From: Chamaelirium japonicum
Lineage: Eukaryota; Streptophyta; Magnoliopsida; Liliales; Melanthiaceae
Length of the DNA stretch: 64,000 nt
Direction of reading: 5' to 3'
Assembly (NCBI GenBank): GCA_947650365.1
Contig: OX393549.1
Span: 86,544,400 to 86,608,399 of the forward strand
Position numbers and translations under genes: made by a program. Below, one piece after another: positions 37,301 to 48,704 of the stretch (position 1 is its first letter; every line of letters starts with the position of its first letter). The notes beneath the pieces were generated by a model that had not been told where the DNA came from, searched no databases, and saw only the letters and a list, made by a program, of their open reading frames with translations.

Positions 37301-39290
37301 TCATAAGGTAGCGTGTTTCGGATATGAAATAGGTTTGGATTCGATCGGATCGTCATCGGATCGGCATCCGATAATTCGAAGTTGGAATTATTCCGTATTT
37401 CGGACTTGCGAGCGGGTTATAATTGGATATTTGACCAATTTACGATCCGATTCACCGATTTAGAGTCTAAGTGTTGGAAAATCATAACTTAGCGTGTTTC
37501 GGATATGAAATAGGTTTGGATTCGATCGGATCGTCATCGGATCGGCATCCGATAATTCGAACTTAGAATTATTCCGTATTTTGGACTTGCGAGCGCGTTC
37601 TAATTTGATATTTGACCAATTTACGCTCCGATTCACCGATTTAGAGTCTAAGTGTTGGAAAATCATAAGTTAGCGTTTTTCGGATATGAAATAGGTTTGG
37701 ATTCGATCCGATCGTCATCGGATCGGCATCCGATAATTCGAAGTTGGAATTATTCTGTATTTCGGACTTGCGAGCGGGTTCTAATTGGATATTTGACCAA
37801 TTTACGATCCTATTCACCGATTTAGAGTCTAAGTGTTGGAAAATCATAAGTTAGCGTGTTTCGGATTTGAAATAGGTTTGGATTCGATCGGATCATCATC
37901 GGATCGGCATCCGATAATTCGAAGTTGGAATTATTCCGTATTTCGGACTTGCGAGCGGGTTATAATTGGATATTTGACCAATTTACGATCCGATTTACCG
38001 ATTTAGAGTCTAAGTGTTGGAAAATCATAACTTAGCGTGTTTCGGATATGAAATAGGTTTGGATTCGATCGGATCGTCATAGGATCGGCATCCGATAATT
38101 CGAAGTTTGAATTATTCCGTATTTCGGACTTGCGAGCGGGTTCTAATTGGATATTTGACCAATTTACGATCCGATTCACCGATTTAGAGTCTAAGTGTTG
38201 GAAAATCATAAGTTAGCGTGTTTCGGATATGAAATAGGTTTGGATTTGATCCGATCGTCATCGAATCGGCATTCGATAATTCGAACTTGGAATTATTCCG
38301 TATTTCGGACTTGCGAGCGAGTTCTAATTGGATATTTGACCAATTTACGCTCCGATTCACCGATTTAGAGTCTAAGTGTTGGAAAATCATAACTTAGCGT
38401 GTTTCAGATATGAAATAGGTTTGGATTCGATCGGATCGTCATCGGATCGGCATTCGATAATTCGAACTTGGAATTATTCCGTATTTCGGACTTGCTAGCG
38501 CGTTCTAATTGGATATTTGACCAATTTACGCTCCGATTCACCGATTTAGAGTCTAAGTGTTGGAAAATCATAACTTAGCGTGTTTCGGATATGAAATAGG
38601 TTTGGATTCGATCGGATCATCATCGGATCGGCATCCGATAATTCGAACTTGGAATTATTCCGTATTTCAGAATTGCGAGTGGGTTATAATTGGATATTTG
38701 ACCAATTTACGATCCGATTCACCGATTTAGAGTCTAAGTGTTGGAAAATCATAACTTAGCGTGTTTCGGATATGAAATAGGTTTGGATTCGATCGGATCG
38801 ACATCGGATCGGCATCCGATAATTCAAACTTGGAATTATTCCGTATTTCGGACTTGCGAGCGAGTTCTAATTGGATATTTGACCAATTTACGATCCGATT
38901 CACCAATTTAGAGTCTAAGTGTTGGAAAATCATAACTTAGCGTGTTTCGGATATGAAATAGGTTTGGATGCGATCGGATCGTCATCCGATAATTCGAACT
39001 TGGAATTATTCTGTATTTCGAACTTGCGAGCGAGTTCTAATTGGATATTTGACCAATTTACGCTCCGATTCACCGATTTAGAGTCTAAGTGTTGGAAAAT
39101 CATAAGTTAGCGTGTTTCGGATATGAAATAGGTTTGGATTCGATCCGATCATCATCGGATCGGTATCCGATAATTCGAACTTGGAATTATTCCGTATTTT
39201 GGACTTGCGAGCGAGTTCTAATTGGATATTTGAACAATTTACGCTCCGATTCACCGATTTAGAATCTAAGTGTTGGAAAATCATAAGTGT
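34385..39290. repeat. 181-bp satellite array, 27 units, trimeric higher-order structure
   Basis: Units begin AGAGTCTAAGTGTTGG at 34385, 34566, 34747 and so on every 181 bp, with one 11-bp deletion near 38975. Three variants alternate: type a (CATAAGTT, GATCCGATCG, GGGTTCTAAT), type b (CATAAGTT, GATCGGATCG, GGGTTATAAT) and type c (CATAACTT, GATCGGATCG, GTTCTAAT, ACGCTCC), giving a 543-bp higher-order period from 34385 to about 38000 that decays further right. Each unit also contains small palindromes (ATCGGATCGGCATCCGAT). The 68-codon minus-strand frames that recur in units a and c come from the repeat itself. Confidence 0.93.
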
Positions 39291-39364
39291 GATAATATGA
39301 TCTAAACTCAAATTATTAAGATTCATATTTTTTACTAATATTATAAAGATTAGTAAGTACCTGA

Positions 39365-41059
39365 TCATGAGCCACCGCTAGACCGGCTTATGAAGTCATT
39401 AAGCCGACGCTCCAGTTCCCTGCGAGCTTCTCTTTCCTCATCGTGGGCCTTCTTCTCCGCCTCAACCCTCTGCTCGAGGGCCTGCCTCTGCTCTCGCTCC
39501 GCCTCAATCCTCTGCTCGAGGGCCTGCCTCTGCTCTCGCTCCACGTCTAGCACAGACTGCAGCTGAGTGATAGCACCGGTCTGGGTGTCCCGTGCCCTCG
39601 AGCGCATACCCTCTCGTCCAAAGTAGGAGGAGGGCGTGACTCCAAGGCCCGTACAGAGGACACGGCCGTGCGTGGCAGGTCTCAGCACAGTATCCATCGC
39701 TGAGTCGACAGATACTGAGCTGGAGGAGGAGCCGGCCTCCCCCGACGGGGTCACCAGAAGTCGCATCCTCTCCTATATAAAAACAACCAATGATATTCAA
39801 TGATATTTTATGGCATATGTATAAGAATATATTAACAGTAATTTAATTACTCACCACTTGCGAGGCAACCCTGTCGTCCAGAAATGCCCCATCGATACGC
39901 CGCCTCCTAGAGGCCTCAAAAAGGTCAATCCTATTAGGCTCGTGGCCCAAGGACTGTGTCTGTTGGACATATAAAATAAATAGATGAGTTAATATAACAT
40001 GTATAGAGCTTTAAATAATAACAATGTTTGTATCATTTACCAGCTACTGGGCAAGCTGGGGCATGGAGGTCCTCCCCTTCACTGGAGCAGCTGTCGTCGA
40101 GGCACTTCTATTCTGCTTGTCTATAGCAGATTTCGCCTGTGTCAATCGATTAAATTTTAAAACATCAATACAAATTTTTAGTATAATATTAAAACAAGTA
40201 CGAATCAACAAAATTATAATTATACCTGAAAGCTAGGGGTGGCCTAGTGAGCAACCAAAAACTGTAGAATGTGTAGCGGTGGCGCGTCTCTCGTCCCGGC
40301 CGCAGCCTGTACCTCCTCAGTCGGCTGGCCGACCAAGTAACCGTAGAGCTGGTAGAGCTCGTGACGGTAATCCCTGTACCGCTCACCCATCATCTTCCAC
40401 AAGTCCTCCCGATGGGTGTCGGTTTCCATATTCTCCCATTTAAATTTCTCCTGTAAAATCAATTTAGAAACAAGACATTTTATCAAATCAAATTATAAAG
40501 AAGTACGATATTATTCTAAAATGCTTTAATGAAACTAACGTACCAAAAACTGCTGATACATCCTCTCCTTATAGGATGCATCAATGTTCTTCCACCCCCT
40601 TAACCCCACAATCGGGGCATTCCTCTCCTCCTGTACTATAATGCCGACCCACGTGGCGGCGTCAGAAGCGTGCTCGCCCACAAAGGTCCTGCCGCTCCAC
40701 TGTAGGGAAAGCGGCTCGCGTAAGGTCGACAAGCGCCGGGCCGTCGTCACGCCCCGGTCGCCTACGTGCCTGGTGATCCTCGACCCTGCAAATAAAATAT
40801 ACATCAGTACTGAAGAAGTATTTACAACATGTATAAAACTTTAGATCTAAACATTACATGTGGGCGTAGACGCTGTAGCCGAGTGCTGAGCACTGCTCGA
40901 AGCTCCGGAGGCTGCGACCACATCAGGAGCTGGTGTGGAGAGAGGAACAGTACTACCATATCCGGACGGCTCAGCCTCGGACCCTGGGGTGGCAGCCGGA
41001 GCGCTCAGAGCTACCCCACCCCTGCCTCTGCCTCTACGAACATATGACCGTGATGCCAT
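39365..41059 (-). pseudogene. CACTA second gene, TNPA/Transposase_24-like
   Basis: Six exons can be read on the minus strand: 41059 to about 40860 (MASRSYVRRGRGRGG, low-complexity N-terminus), 40785-40544, 40450-40226, about 40138-40035, about 39959-39842 and 39773-39365. Exon 2 (LQWSGRTFVGEHASDAATWV, RGWKNIDASYKERMYQQF) and exon 3 (TDTHREDLWKMMGERYRDYR) match the plant En/Spm Transposase_24 pattern. The last exon ends in a coiled coil of EREQRQALEQR repeats. Acceptors TTTGCAG and TTTTACAG and donors GTACGT and GTGAGT are good. TAG stops near 40241-40243 and in exon 4 break it. In En/Spm systems this protein binds subterminal repeats and assists TNP2. Confidence 0.7.
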
Positions 41060-41271
41060 CTGAAACAATTTAATTTACATATGAAACAGTAAGATTTACA
41101 TATGAAACAATATGAAACAGTTTGATTTATATATGAAACAGTATGATTTACATATGAAACAATATGAAACAGTTTGATTTATATATAAAACAGTATGATT
41201 TATGAAACAATATGAAACAGTTTGATTTACATATGAAACGGTATGATTTACATATGAAACAGTTATAATTG
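41060..41271. repeat. Minisatellite of ATATGAAACAGT(A/T)TGATTTAC type
   Basis: Degenerate 20-22-bp repeats between the start of the TNPA-like gene and the short satellite block, same kind as 34195-34384. Confidence 0.8.
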
Positions 41272-41819
41272 GTCAAATATCCAATTATAACTCGCTCGCA
41301 AGTCCGAAATACAAAATATAATTCCAAGTTCGAATTATCGGATGCCGATCCGATGACGATCCGATCGAATCCAAACCTATTTCATATCCGAAACACGCTA
41401 ACTTATGATTTTCCAACACTTAGACTCTAAATCGGTGAATCGGAGCGTAAATTGGTCAAATATCCAATTAGAACCCGCTCGCAAGTCCGAAATACGGAAT
41501 ATAATTCCAAGTTCGAATTATCGGATGCCGATCCAATGATGATCAGATAGAATCCAAACCTATTTCATATCCGAAACACGCTAACTTATGATTTTCCAAC
41601 ACTTAGACTCTAAATCGGTCAATCGGAGCGTAAATTGGTCAAATATCCAATTAGAACCCGCTCGCAAGTCCGAAATACGGAATAATTCCAAGTTCGAATT
41701 ATCGGATGTCGATCCGATGACGATCGGATCGAATCCAAACCTATTTCATATCCGAAACACGCTAACTTATGATTTTCCAATACTTAGACTCTAAATCGGT
41801 GAATCGATCGGATCGTAAA
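41272..41819. repeat. Short inverted 181-bp satellite block (about 3 units)
   Basis: The same satellite as 34385-39290 in opposite orientation (TAGACTCTAAATCGG at 41421, 41604 and 41785; spacing 183 and 181). It lies directly downstream of the native TNP2 3' end, suggesting that this is the original position. Confidence 0.9.
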
Positions 41820-41989
41820 TCGGTGAAACGGTATGATTTACATATGAAACGGTATGATTTACATATGAATCGGTGAAACGATATGATTTACATATGAAAC
41901 AATATGATATACATATGAAACAATATGATTTATATATGAAACAATTTGATTTAAATATGAAACAATTTGATTTACATACGGTCTAGTCA
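41820..41989. repeat. Minisatellite downstream of native TNP2
   Basis: GAAACGGTATGATTTACATAT-type repeats, the inverted counterpart of 34195-34384. Confidence 0.8.
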
Positions 41990-44900
41990 TTTTCTGTCTC
42001 ATCTCTGTCACTCTCATCGCTTTCCTCTTCTATTATTTGATCTGCATTCGCTGTCCAGTTTATATTGTCGACATCTTCATTTTCGTCGTGCACTGCGTCG
42101 ATATGATTATCTCATCATTCTGGTATGCATCCAAATCATCATCGACGACCCCCGCATCCTTGTCTCCCATGTCATAAAAATCTCTGGGTGGTGACCTGAC
42201 TACAATTTACCAACCTGGAGAGGTATTATCCGGTGCATAAAATATCTGTTGCGCTTGAGAGGCAAGAATGAATGGATCTTTATATTGGGTATTCAATCTC
42301 TTGCCAGTGTTGATGCTGATAAAACCGTATTTGTCGACATTATAACCAGTCCCGCGATTATTAACATCATACCAATCGCATTTGAATAATACGATCCGAT
42401 TTTGGCCAAGGAATTTAATCTCGAGAATCTCGTTGAGGACACCGTAGAAGTCGATATTTTCTAATTTTTCTTGCTCACCGTTGACGACAACCCCACTATT
42501 TTGGGTTCTTCGTGATTTTTTACTAACTTTCGTCCGAAATCTATAACCGTTCACGATATAACCATCGTACGATATTGTGTCTTGCAAAGGACTACAAGAT
42601 AAGCGCCAGAGATCCTCATTCATCAGCGGATCGTGGTTGTCGTGCAGCTCCTGTGCCTATAATAACCACATGATATTCATGATATGAACACATAATTATT
42701 GTTCGGTAATGGATGTCAATGAAATTCAGTAATGATGTGAATACTTACGTGTTTCTCGAACCACGATGGGAATTCACGATCATGAATTTGGGGAGTATTT
42801 CGAGTACCCCGATTATTAATGATGGCTTTATGCTTCCTGTTTTACCGGTTATGAATTAGATTATAATTAGCACATATACTTAATGAATGGACTGAAAGAA
42901 TGAGTAAATGATCGTAAAATGCTTACTCAATGAATGGCCACACTTCATCACATTGGCGCAACACATACATATGTGCCTGTTGAATCTCATCTACAGATAA
43001 TCTACGGGTTTTGCCTCCTCCTACAGGTCTACCCATTTCGGCAAATATAGACAGACCCCCATCGAAGTCTATTGGACCACCGTCATAGTTCCGCTCAAGT
43101 TGATTGAATCACGTGTCTATACCATGTAGGTATCTTGAGCAGAATGTTAGATATTCTTCTGCTAGGTATCCTTCAGCAATTGATCCCTCCGGACAACTTT
43201 TATTACGAACATATGATTTCAATATTCGCAAGTACCTAATTTGAGAAAAAAATATTTGGATGAATATATCAAGAACGATCAAATACATTGTGCGAATGAG
43301 ACAAGACGATTACCTATCGATAAAATACATCCACCGGTAATGAACTGGGTCGTCGAGTTTGGCCTCATTTACCAAGTGAATGGTCAAATGCACCATGACA
43401 TCAAAGAAGGAAGGTGCAAATATCATCTCTAACTTGCACAATGTGAGCGCAATATCTCTCTCCATTTGTTCAAGTTGGTCCACTCTAAGTACCTTCGAGC
43501 ACAACTGTCTGAAAAAAGTGCTGAGCTCAATTAACGGACCGGACACCTGTTCGGTTAAATTCCCACGTATAGCAAGAGATAACAATCGCTGCATAAGAAC
43601 ATGACAATCGTGACTCTTTAATCCAGACAACTTTCGGCCGTTCTCTTGCACGCATCGTGCGATATTCAAAGAATAATCGTCTGGCGTTTTCACAGACCGT
43701 AGGAATGCACATAAGGCTGCCTTTTGCTGTGAGCTCATGGTGTAGCATGCAACTGGCAACACATACTTATCCCCAATCTCTTGGGGATGAAATGATTTTC
43801 GGATACCCAACTCCTTAAGATCGAGATGAGATTTAAGATTATCCTTCGTCTTACCGTCGAGATTCAGCAGTGTTCCTATAATGTTGTCACACATATTTTT
43901 CTCGATATGCATGACATCCAAGTTATGCTGCAAGAGTAGGCTGCTCCAGTACGGTAGTTTAAAGAAAATACTCTTCTTCTTCCAGTTATGCTCACGCGTA
44001 GAATCTTCATGCGTTTTCTTCTTTTTACCTTTTCCAAGTGCCACGGCATCAAGCTGATCCAATTCGCACAAGACTTCTACCCCCGAAAGCTGCTCCGGGG
44101 CCTTTGCAAGTTCCTTCTTGCCGTTGAAAGCTTTTTTGTTCTGCCTCCACTTATGGCCGTCAACAAGGAATCTTCGATGGCCCATATAACAGAACTTGCC
44201 TCCATTTTTCAACCGTAATGAATCTGTCTCCTTATTGCATGTAGGGCACGCCAATTTTTCTTTAGTACTCCACCCGGATAAGTTGGCATATGCAGGAAAA
44301 TCGTTGATGGTCCATAGAAGTGCCGCATGCATCCGAAAATTCTGGCGCAACGAGGCATCATACGTATCGGCCCCAACTTCCCATAACTCGTTCAACTCCT
44401 CAATCAACGGCTGCAAGTAAACATCAATATCATTACCAGGCGACCTGGGTCCGGGAATGAGCAAGGAGAGCATTGTGTATGGCTTTTTTAAGCACATCCA
44501 GGGAGGCAAATTGTATGGAACTAGGACAACTGGCCAAATGCTGTACGACACACTCATATTCCCAAAGGGATTGAAGCCATCGCTAGCAAGCCCTAACCTG
44601 ACGTTGCGAACTTCACATGCGAATTCAGGATATGTATGATCAAAATCTTTCCACGTCAGAGAGTCGGCCGGATGTCTCATAATCCCGTCATCTGTACGTT
44701 CTCGTGCATGCCACCTCATGTGCTCAGCAGTCTTCGATGACATAAACAACCTCTGAAGCCTGTCCTTGAGCGGGAAGTATAGGAGAACCTTTGCAGATAC
44801 ATTTTTCTTCCTTCGACTGGTACTAGACTCGGCATCCGTCTCTTTATATCTCGTTGCTCCGCATATGTGGTATGACCGCGCATGTTCGTACTCTTTCCGG

Positions 44901-45583
44901 TACAACATACAATCGTTCACGCATGCATCAATTTTCTCATAACCCAGACCGAGATCTTTAATTGTCTTCTTCGCCTCGTAGAATGATTTCGGTACTGTCT
45001 CACCCATAGGAAAAACCTCTTTCAGCAACTCTACCAACATATTAAATGACTTATTACTCCAACCATTGAGGCACTTCAAATAAAGAAGCTTTATAGTAAA
45101 AAAGAGTTTTGAAAACTTCTCACACCCCGGGTATAGAGGTTGTTCGGCATCTTTAAGCAATCTGTAGAACTTGTCCGCTTCGATATTGGGCAGATCACCT
45201 GACGGTGTTTCCGTGCCTATTCCACCTTGCAAATCATGTATCATACCCTGCATGTCATCGTCATCGTCTGTATTAATATTATCATCAGCGATCACTGTGT
45301 TTGAAGTTTCACCGTGAGCTGCCATGGGGACTGCATCTAGCTCCTCACCGTGCGAGAACCAACGGGTATAGCTAATGTCAATGCCACGTATTACCAGATC
45401 AACCTCATATTCCTCTCGAACCTTCCTAGTCACCCTTCCGCAGTCTATATAGGGACACACAATTTTTCCATCAAGCGGTGCAAAACGATCAAATGCAAAA
45501 TCCAGAAATTTCCTGACTCATTCTCTGTACTCTTGGCTCATGCGATTCGAATTACGCATCCAACTCTTATCGATCGAAGACAT
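41990..45583 (-). pseudogene. CACTA transposase TNP2
   Basis: The start at 45583 gives MSSIDKSWM, the canonical opening of the transposase-associated domain, followed by CPYIDC and WFSHGEELDA. A TGA at 45518-45520 interrupts it. The long exon to 43313 holds Transposase_21 (HMRWHARERTDDGIMRHP near 44720, LLIPGPRSPGNDIDVYLQPL near 44450, LACPTCNKET near 44240, LQHNLDVMHIEKNMCDNIIG near 43910) and the start of DUF4218 (VMVHLTIHL). Exon 2 (about 43234-42926; RCLHG-type then YGGPIDFDGG-like) has a TGA at 43109-43111. Exon 3 is about 42838-42749. Exon 4 (42656 down) is DUF4216, with a TAA at 42207-42209. A 1-bp deletion near 42104 breaks the acidic tail. TNP2 cuts CACTA ends; this copy cannot make a full protein. 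Confidence 0.88.
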
Positions 45584-46902
45584 CTTCGTCTATCTGGCTA
45601 TACAACACCTGACATATAATTTCAAACAATATTATAAGACTCCGCACAATTTCGGTTTCGGTTCCCGGGTATGGAACACCGAACCAAAACTTCTACAGGC
45701 CATCCACATCCCTAATGGATGAGTGTATTATGATGAGTAGACTAGTCACATAGTAAACCTAGGGTTGCTGGCCAATATTTGAACTGCTGATAGTTCGAAT
45801 GCTAGGCATAGCACCAAAGTTATGCGACAGTAAGTCAACAAGTCAGGGAGCCTCATCAAGTAAACACTTGGAGTCTGACAGTTCTCTCTATCGCTCGAAT
45901 AGATTTATGGCTTTAGCATACCTCATATCACACCGAACCGACAAAAACCGACCATTTCGGTTTCGGTTTTGGTTTCGGTTTTGGTTTTGATTTTTCGTAA
46001 ACCGAAAAAAATATAACCGACAAAACCCACACTGAAACCGACCGACAAAACCGACGCTCACCCTAATCTAAAAACTACATTTTGCCCCCCATTCCCCCAT
46101 TCAATTCAGTTTTGATAGGATAAAAATCAATATTTTAAAACACGAAAACTCGACTCGACTCGAAACCTTAATGAGTCGAGTAGACACGACAACTCGGCTA
46201 AAACCCGACAAAACTTGAGTCGGATCGAAACTCAGCCGAGTCGGATCGAAACTCGAGTTTTGGACCGAGTCGGATCGAAACTCAGCCGAGTCGAGTCGAC
46301 TCGGCCGAGTTTCGAGTCGACTCGGCCGAGTTTCGAGTCGACTCAGTGAGTTTTAAAATAGTGTAAAAATTACCAAGATATTCGTGGAGAAACTCGGGGG
46401 AAGTACCATTACTCTCAGCAGTGACAATGTTAGTTAATCGGAGCCAAATCCTGGCGGGAATGCCGATCGAGCCTTAATCTCAGCAGTGACAATGTTAGTT
46501 AATCGGAGCTCCTCAGGGTTAATCGGAGACTCCTCGTGGTACAAGCCCTAATAGAAGTATCCGACATTGAACCACGACTTGAATCGGATACGAAGAGGGA
46601 GCCCCCATCGTGGATGGAGGTTCCTGCTTGGTAGATCCAATCAATTCATGAAACCAAAGGAAGGAGGAGGTTTGGGGGTAGAAAAGAAAGGGAAGGGGAC
46701 CTACCTGCAATGGGGTCTTCTTCCTCTCTGGTCGGGTTTCGTCCCAACCGTCTCTAATCTGCAGCTGCTCTGATTAGGGTAGAGGGATGCCGGGGTAGAG
46801 TAGGGCTCCAATCGGCCATCGCAGAGGAGAGAGAGGCAGCTGCTTCGATTAGGGTAGAGGGATGCCGGGGGAGAGTAGGGCTTCGATCGGCTGCTCGCGT
46901 CG

Positions 46903-46985
<83 letters not shown>

Positions 46986-46997
46986 CAGCTCGCATCG

Positions 46998-47034
<37 letters not shown>

Positions 47035-47140
47035 CCGGGGAGGGGGATGGGTGGCCGGAGAGAGAGAGATTCAGTCAAAACAGAAAAAGGGGAGGGGCGC
47101 CGGATTCGGTCGAAACAGAAAAAGAAACGGGGTGGCGCGC
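45584..47140 (-). other. CACTA leader region upstream of TNP2
   Basis: No gene. It contains low-complexity CCGAAACCGAAA-type sequence (about 45650-46030), a block of GAGTCGA/TCGGATCGAAACTC repeats (about 46150-46355), a duplicated 40-bp segment with CAGTGACAATGTTAGTTAAT (near 46412 and 46480), and two GA tracts. Part of this may be the TNP2 5' UTR or first intron. Confidence 0.55.
46903..47033. repeat. Two (GA)n microsatellites
   Basis: GA runs at 46903-46983 and 46999-47033, separated by GGCAGCTCGCATCGG. As CT runs on the minus strand they could lie in the TNP2 leader. Frames on them are artefacts. Confidence 0.95.
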
Positions 47141-47149
47141 TGTTAGGTT

Positions 47150-47888
47150 TATTAGACGGGTTTTTACCGACGGAACTTATAAGTTCCATCGGTATAATTA
47201 CTTTATACCGACGGTAGTCTAATTTCCGTCGGTACAAATCCGCAACGAAACTCAGGGTTCCAATTTTTTTTCCAGAGGCTCGGGTTTCACCCTGAGTTTC
47301 GTCAGGACAATTTTACCGACGGATATTTATTTACCGTCGGTATCATACCGACGGACATATAATTTCCGTCGGTATAATTAGTTATATCGACGGAAATATA
47401 ACGTCCGTCGGTAAAGATCACCGACAAAACTCAGGATTCCATTTTTTCCAGAGGCTCGATTTTTACCCTGAGTTTCGTCGGGACAATTTTACCGACGGAT
47501 ATATAATTACCGTTGGTATCGTGCCGACGGCCATAAAATTTCCGTCGGTATAATTAGTTATACCGACGGACAGATAAAGTCCGTCGGTAAAACTCGCCGA
47601 TGAAACTCAGGGTCACATTTTTTTCCAGAGGCTCGGTTTTACCCTGTGTGTCGTCGTGACATTTTACCGACGGTTTTATGTGGCCGTCGGTATAAAGTAT
47701 ATTACCGACGGGACATATATATACCGTCGGTAAAAATAGTTTTACCGACGAAATATATTTAACCGTCGGTAATAAATGTGCAAAAAATATTTAAAAAATT
47801 GAAGTTATAATACTGACGGATATTATAGTCACCGTCGGTAAAAAGTATATTATTACCGACGGTGATAAAAATGTCCGTTGGTAAAGAC
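47150..47888. repeat. CACTA subterminal repeats (TACCGACGG / CCGTCGGTA)
   Basis: More than a dozen copies of TACCGACGG or its complement, often as inverted pairs spaced 10-20 bp apart (for example 47312/47333 and 47346/47369), separated by three longer repeats that each contain AAACTCAG and TTTTCCAGAGGCTCG. Short repeated motifs in both orientations near the ends are the binding sites of TNPA-type proteins in known CACTA elements. Confidence 0.85.
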
Positions 47889-47904
47889 CCTCTTTCTTGT
47901 AGTG
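47889..47904 (-). repeat. CACTA terminal inverted repeat (right end)
   Basis: On the minus strand CACTACAAGAAAGAGG. The next three bases outside are AGA, the candidate half of a 3-bp duplication. The partner end was not found. Confidence 0.85.
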
Positions 47905-48704
47905 AGATAATCCCAAATTGTCAATCCAACTATAACCATAGACATCCTTACTTTACCTCCTAGAATCAAACACAATTCTTTTTAGTCTCATATTGTATGC
48001 CTTTGTCTGATCATATGGGAGATTTGCTCCCTGGCACGGATTGGATCTCCAATAGTCGATTGTAATAATACTTACAAATCTCGCTTGCCATATTTCTAGA
48101 AGAATGATTAAAATAATAATGCATTTGTTGGATTGCAATTCTAGTATATCATTTGCAAGTTTTTACCTAAAAAGGAAAGTTTTTTTTGGTATGCAGAATT
48201 AATCAAAATGATAGGCATCAGAATAATATGCTTATATATGAGTAATACTCGTCACGACCTATTACTTTAGTGCCCGTTAGCTCATCTTTAATTGCCAGCA
48301 ATACTAGTTAAGTGCCAGTTAGCTCATCTTTAATTTAAAACTATTATCAATGAAAAATATTGCCTTGTTTTTTTTGCAGATAAAATATTACCTTGTTATG
48401 TGGTACAGTTAAAGAAATGAACATCAAAATCCAGCTTGATGGGATGCTTTCTTATGACTGCAAGAACAAGGTGAATTTTGAGGAGAATGACAGGAATCCT
48501 TAGCATCTGCTTATATTCTATGAGGCTTTCCAATTGAAGAAGATGATAACAAAGACATGATTTTATTCTGATTAAGAGGGGCAAAGGTGTACTTTGAGAG
48601 AAACCCCCCACCATACAACTATAATGAAGACTCCACGAAATCTAGTCAAAGCCCATTAAAGCTAGAAGAATTAAACCCGGATGGGACTTGGATATACAAA
48701 TGAT
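47905..48704. other. Intergenic, no gene recognised
   Basis: AT-rich, no supported coding or RNA signal. A short direct repeat, GTTAGCTCATCTTTAATT, occurs near 48277 and 48317. Confidence 0.55.

Larger units (their letters stand above)
33988..47904 (-). mobile_element. CACTA (En/Spm) DNA transposon, one terminus visible, internally rearranged
   Basis: The right terminus reads CACTACAAGAAAGAGGG on the minus strand (ends 47904) and is followed inward by subterminal TACCGACGG/CCGTCGGTA repeats. TNP2 (45583 down to about 41990) and a TNPA/Transposase_24-like gene (41059-39365) lie on the minus strand, the normal CACTA cargo. Two 181-bp satellite blocks in opposite orientation flank the second gene. 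The left block is capped by an inverted copy of the TNP2 C-terminal exon. No left CACTA terminus or subterminal repeat is present near 33.9 kb, so the element is truncated or rearranged there. Both genes carry stops, so it is non-autonomous. Confidence 0.85.

Noticed and set aside
34383..39110. Repeated 65-72-codon frames on both strands every 181 or 362 bp
   Set aside because: The frame is a by-product of the 181-bp satellite. Type b units break it, it runs across unit borders, and no start context or domain is present.
46862..47237. Frames rich in Arg-Glu or Ser-Leu repeats
   Set aside because: Translations of (GA)n/(CT)n tracts.
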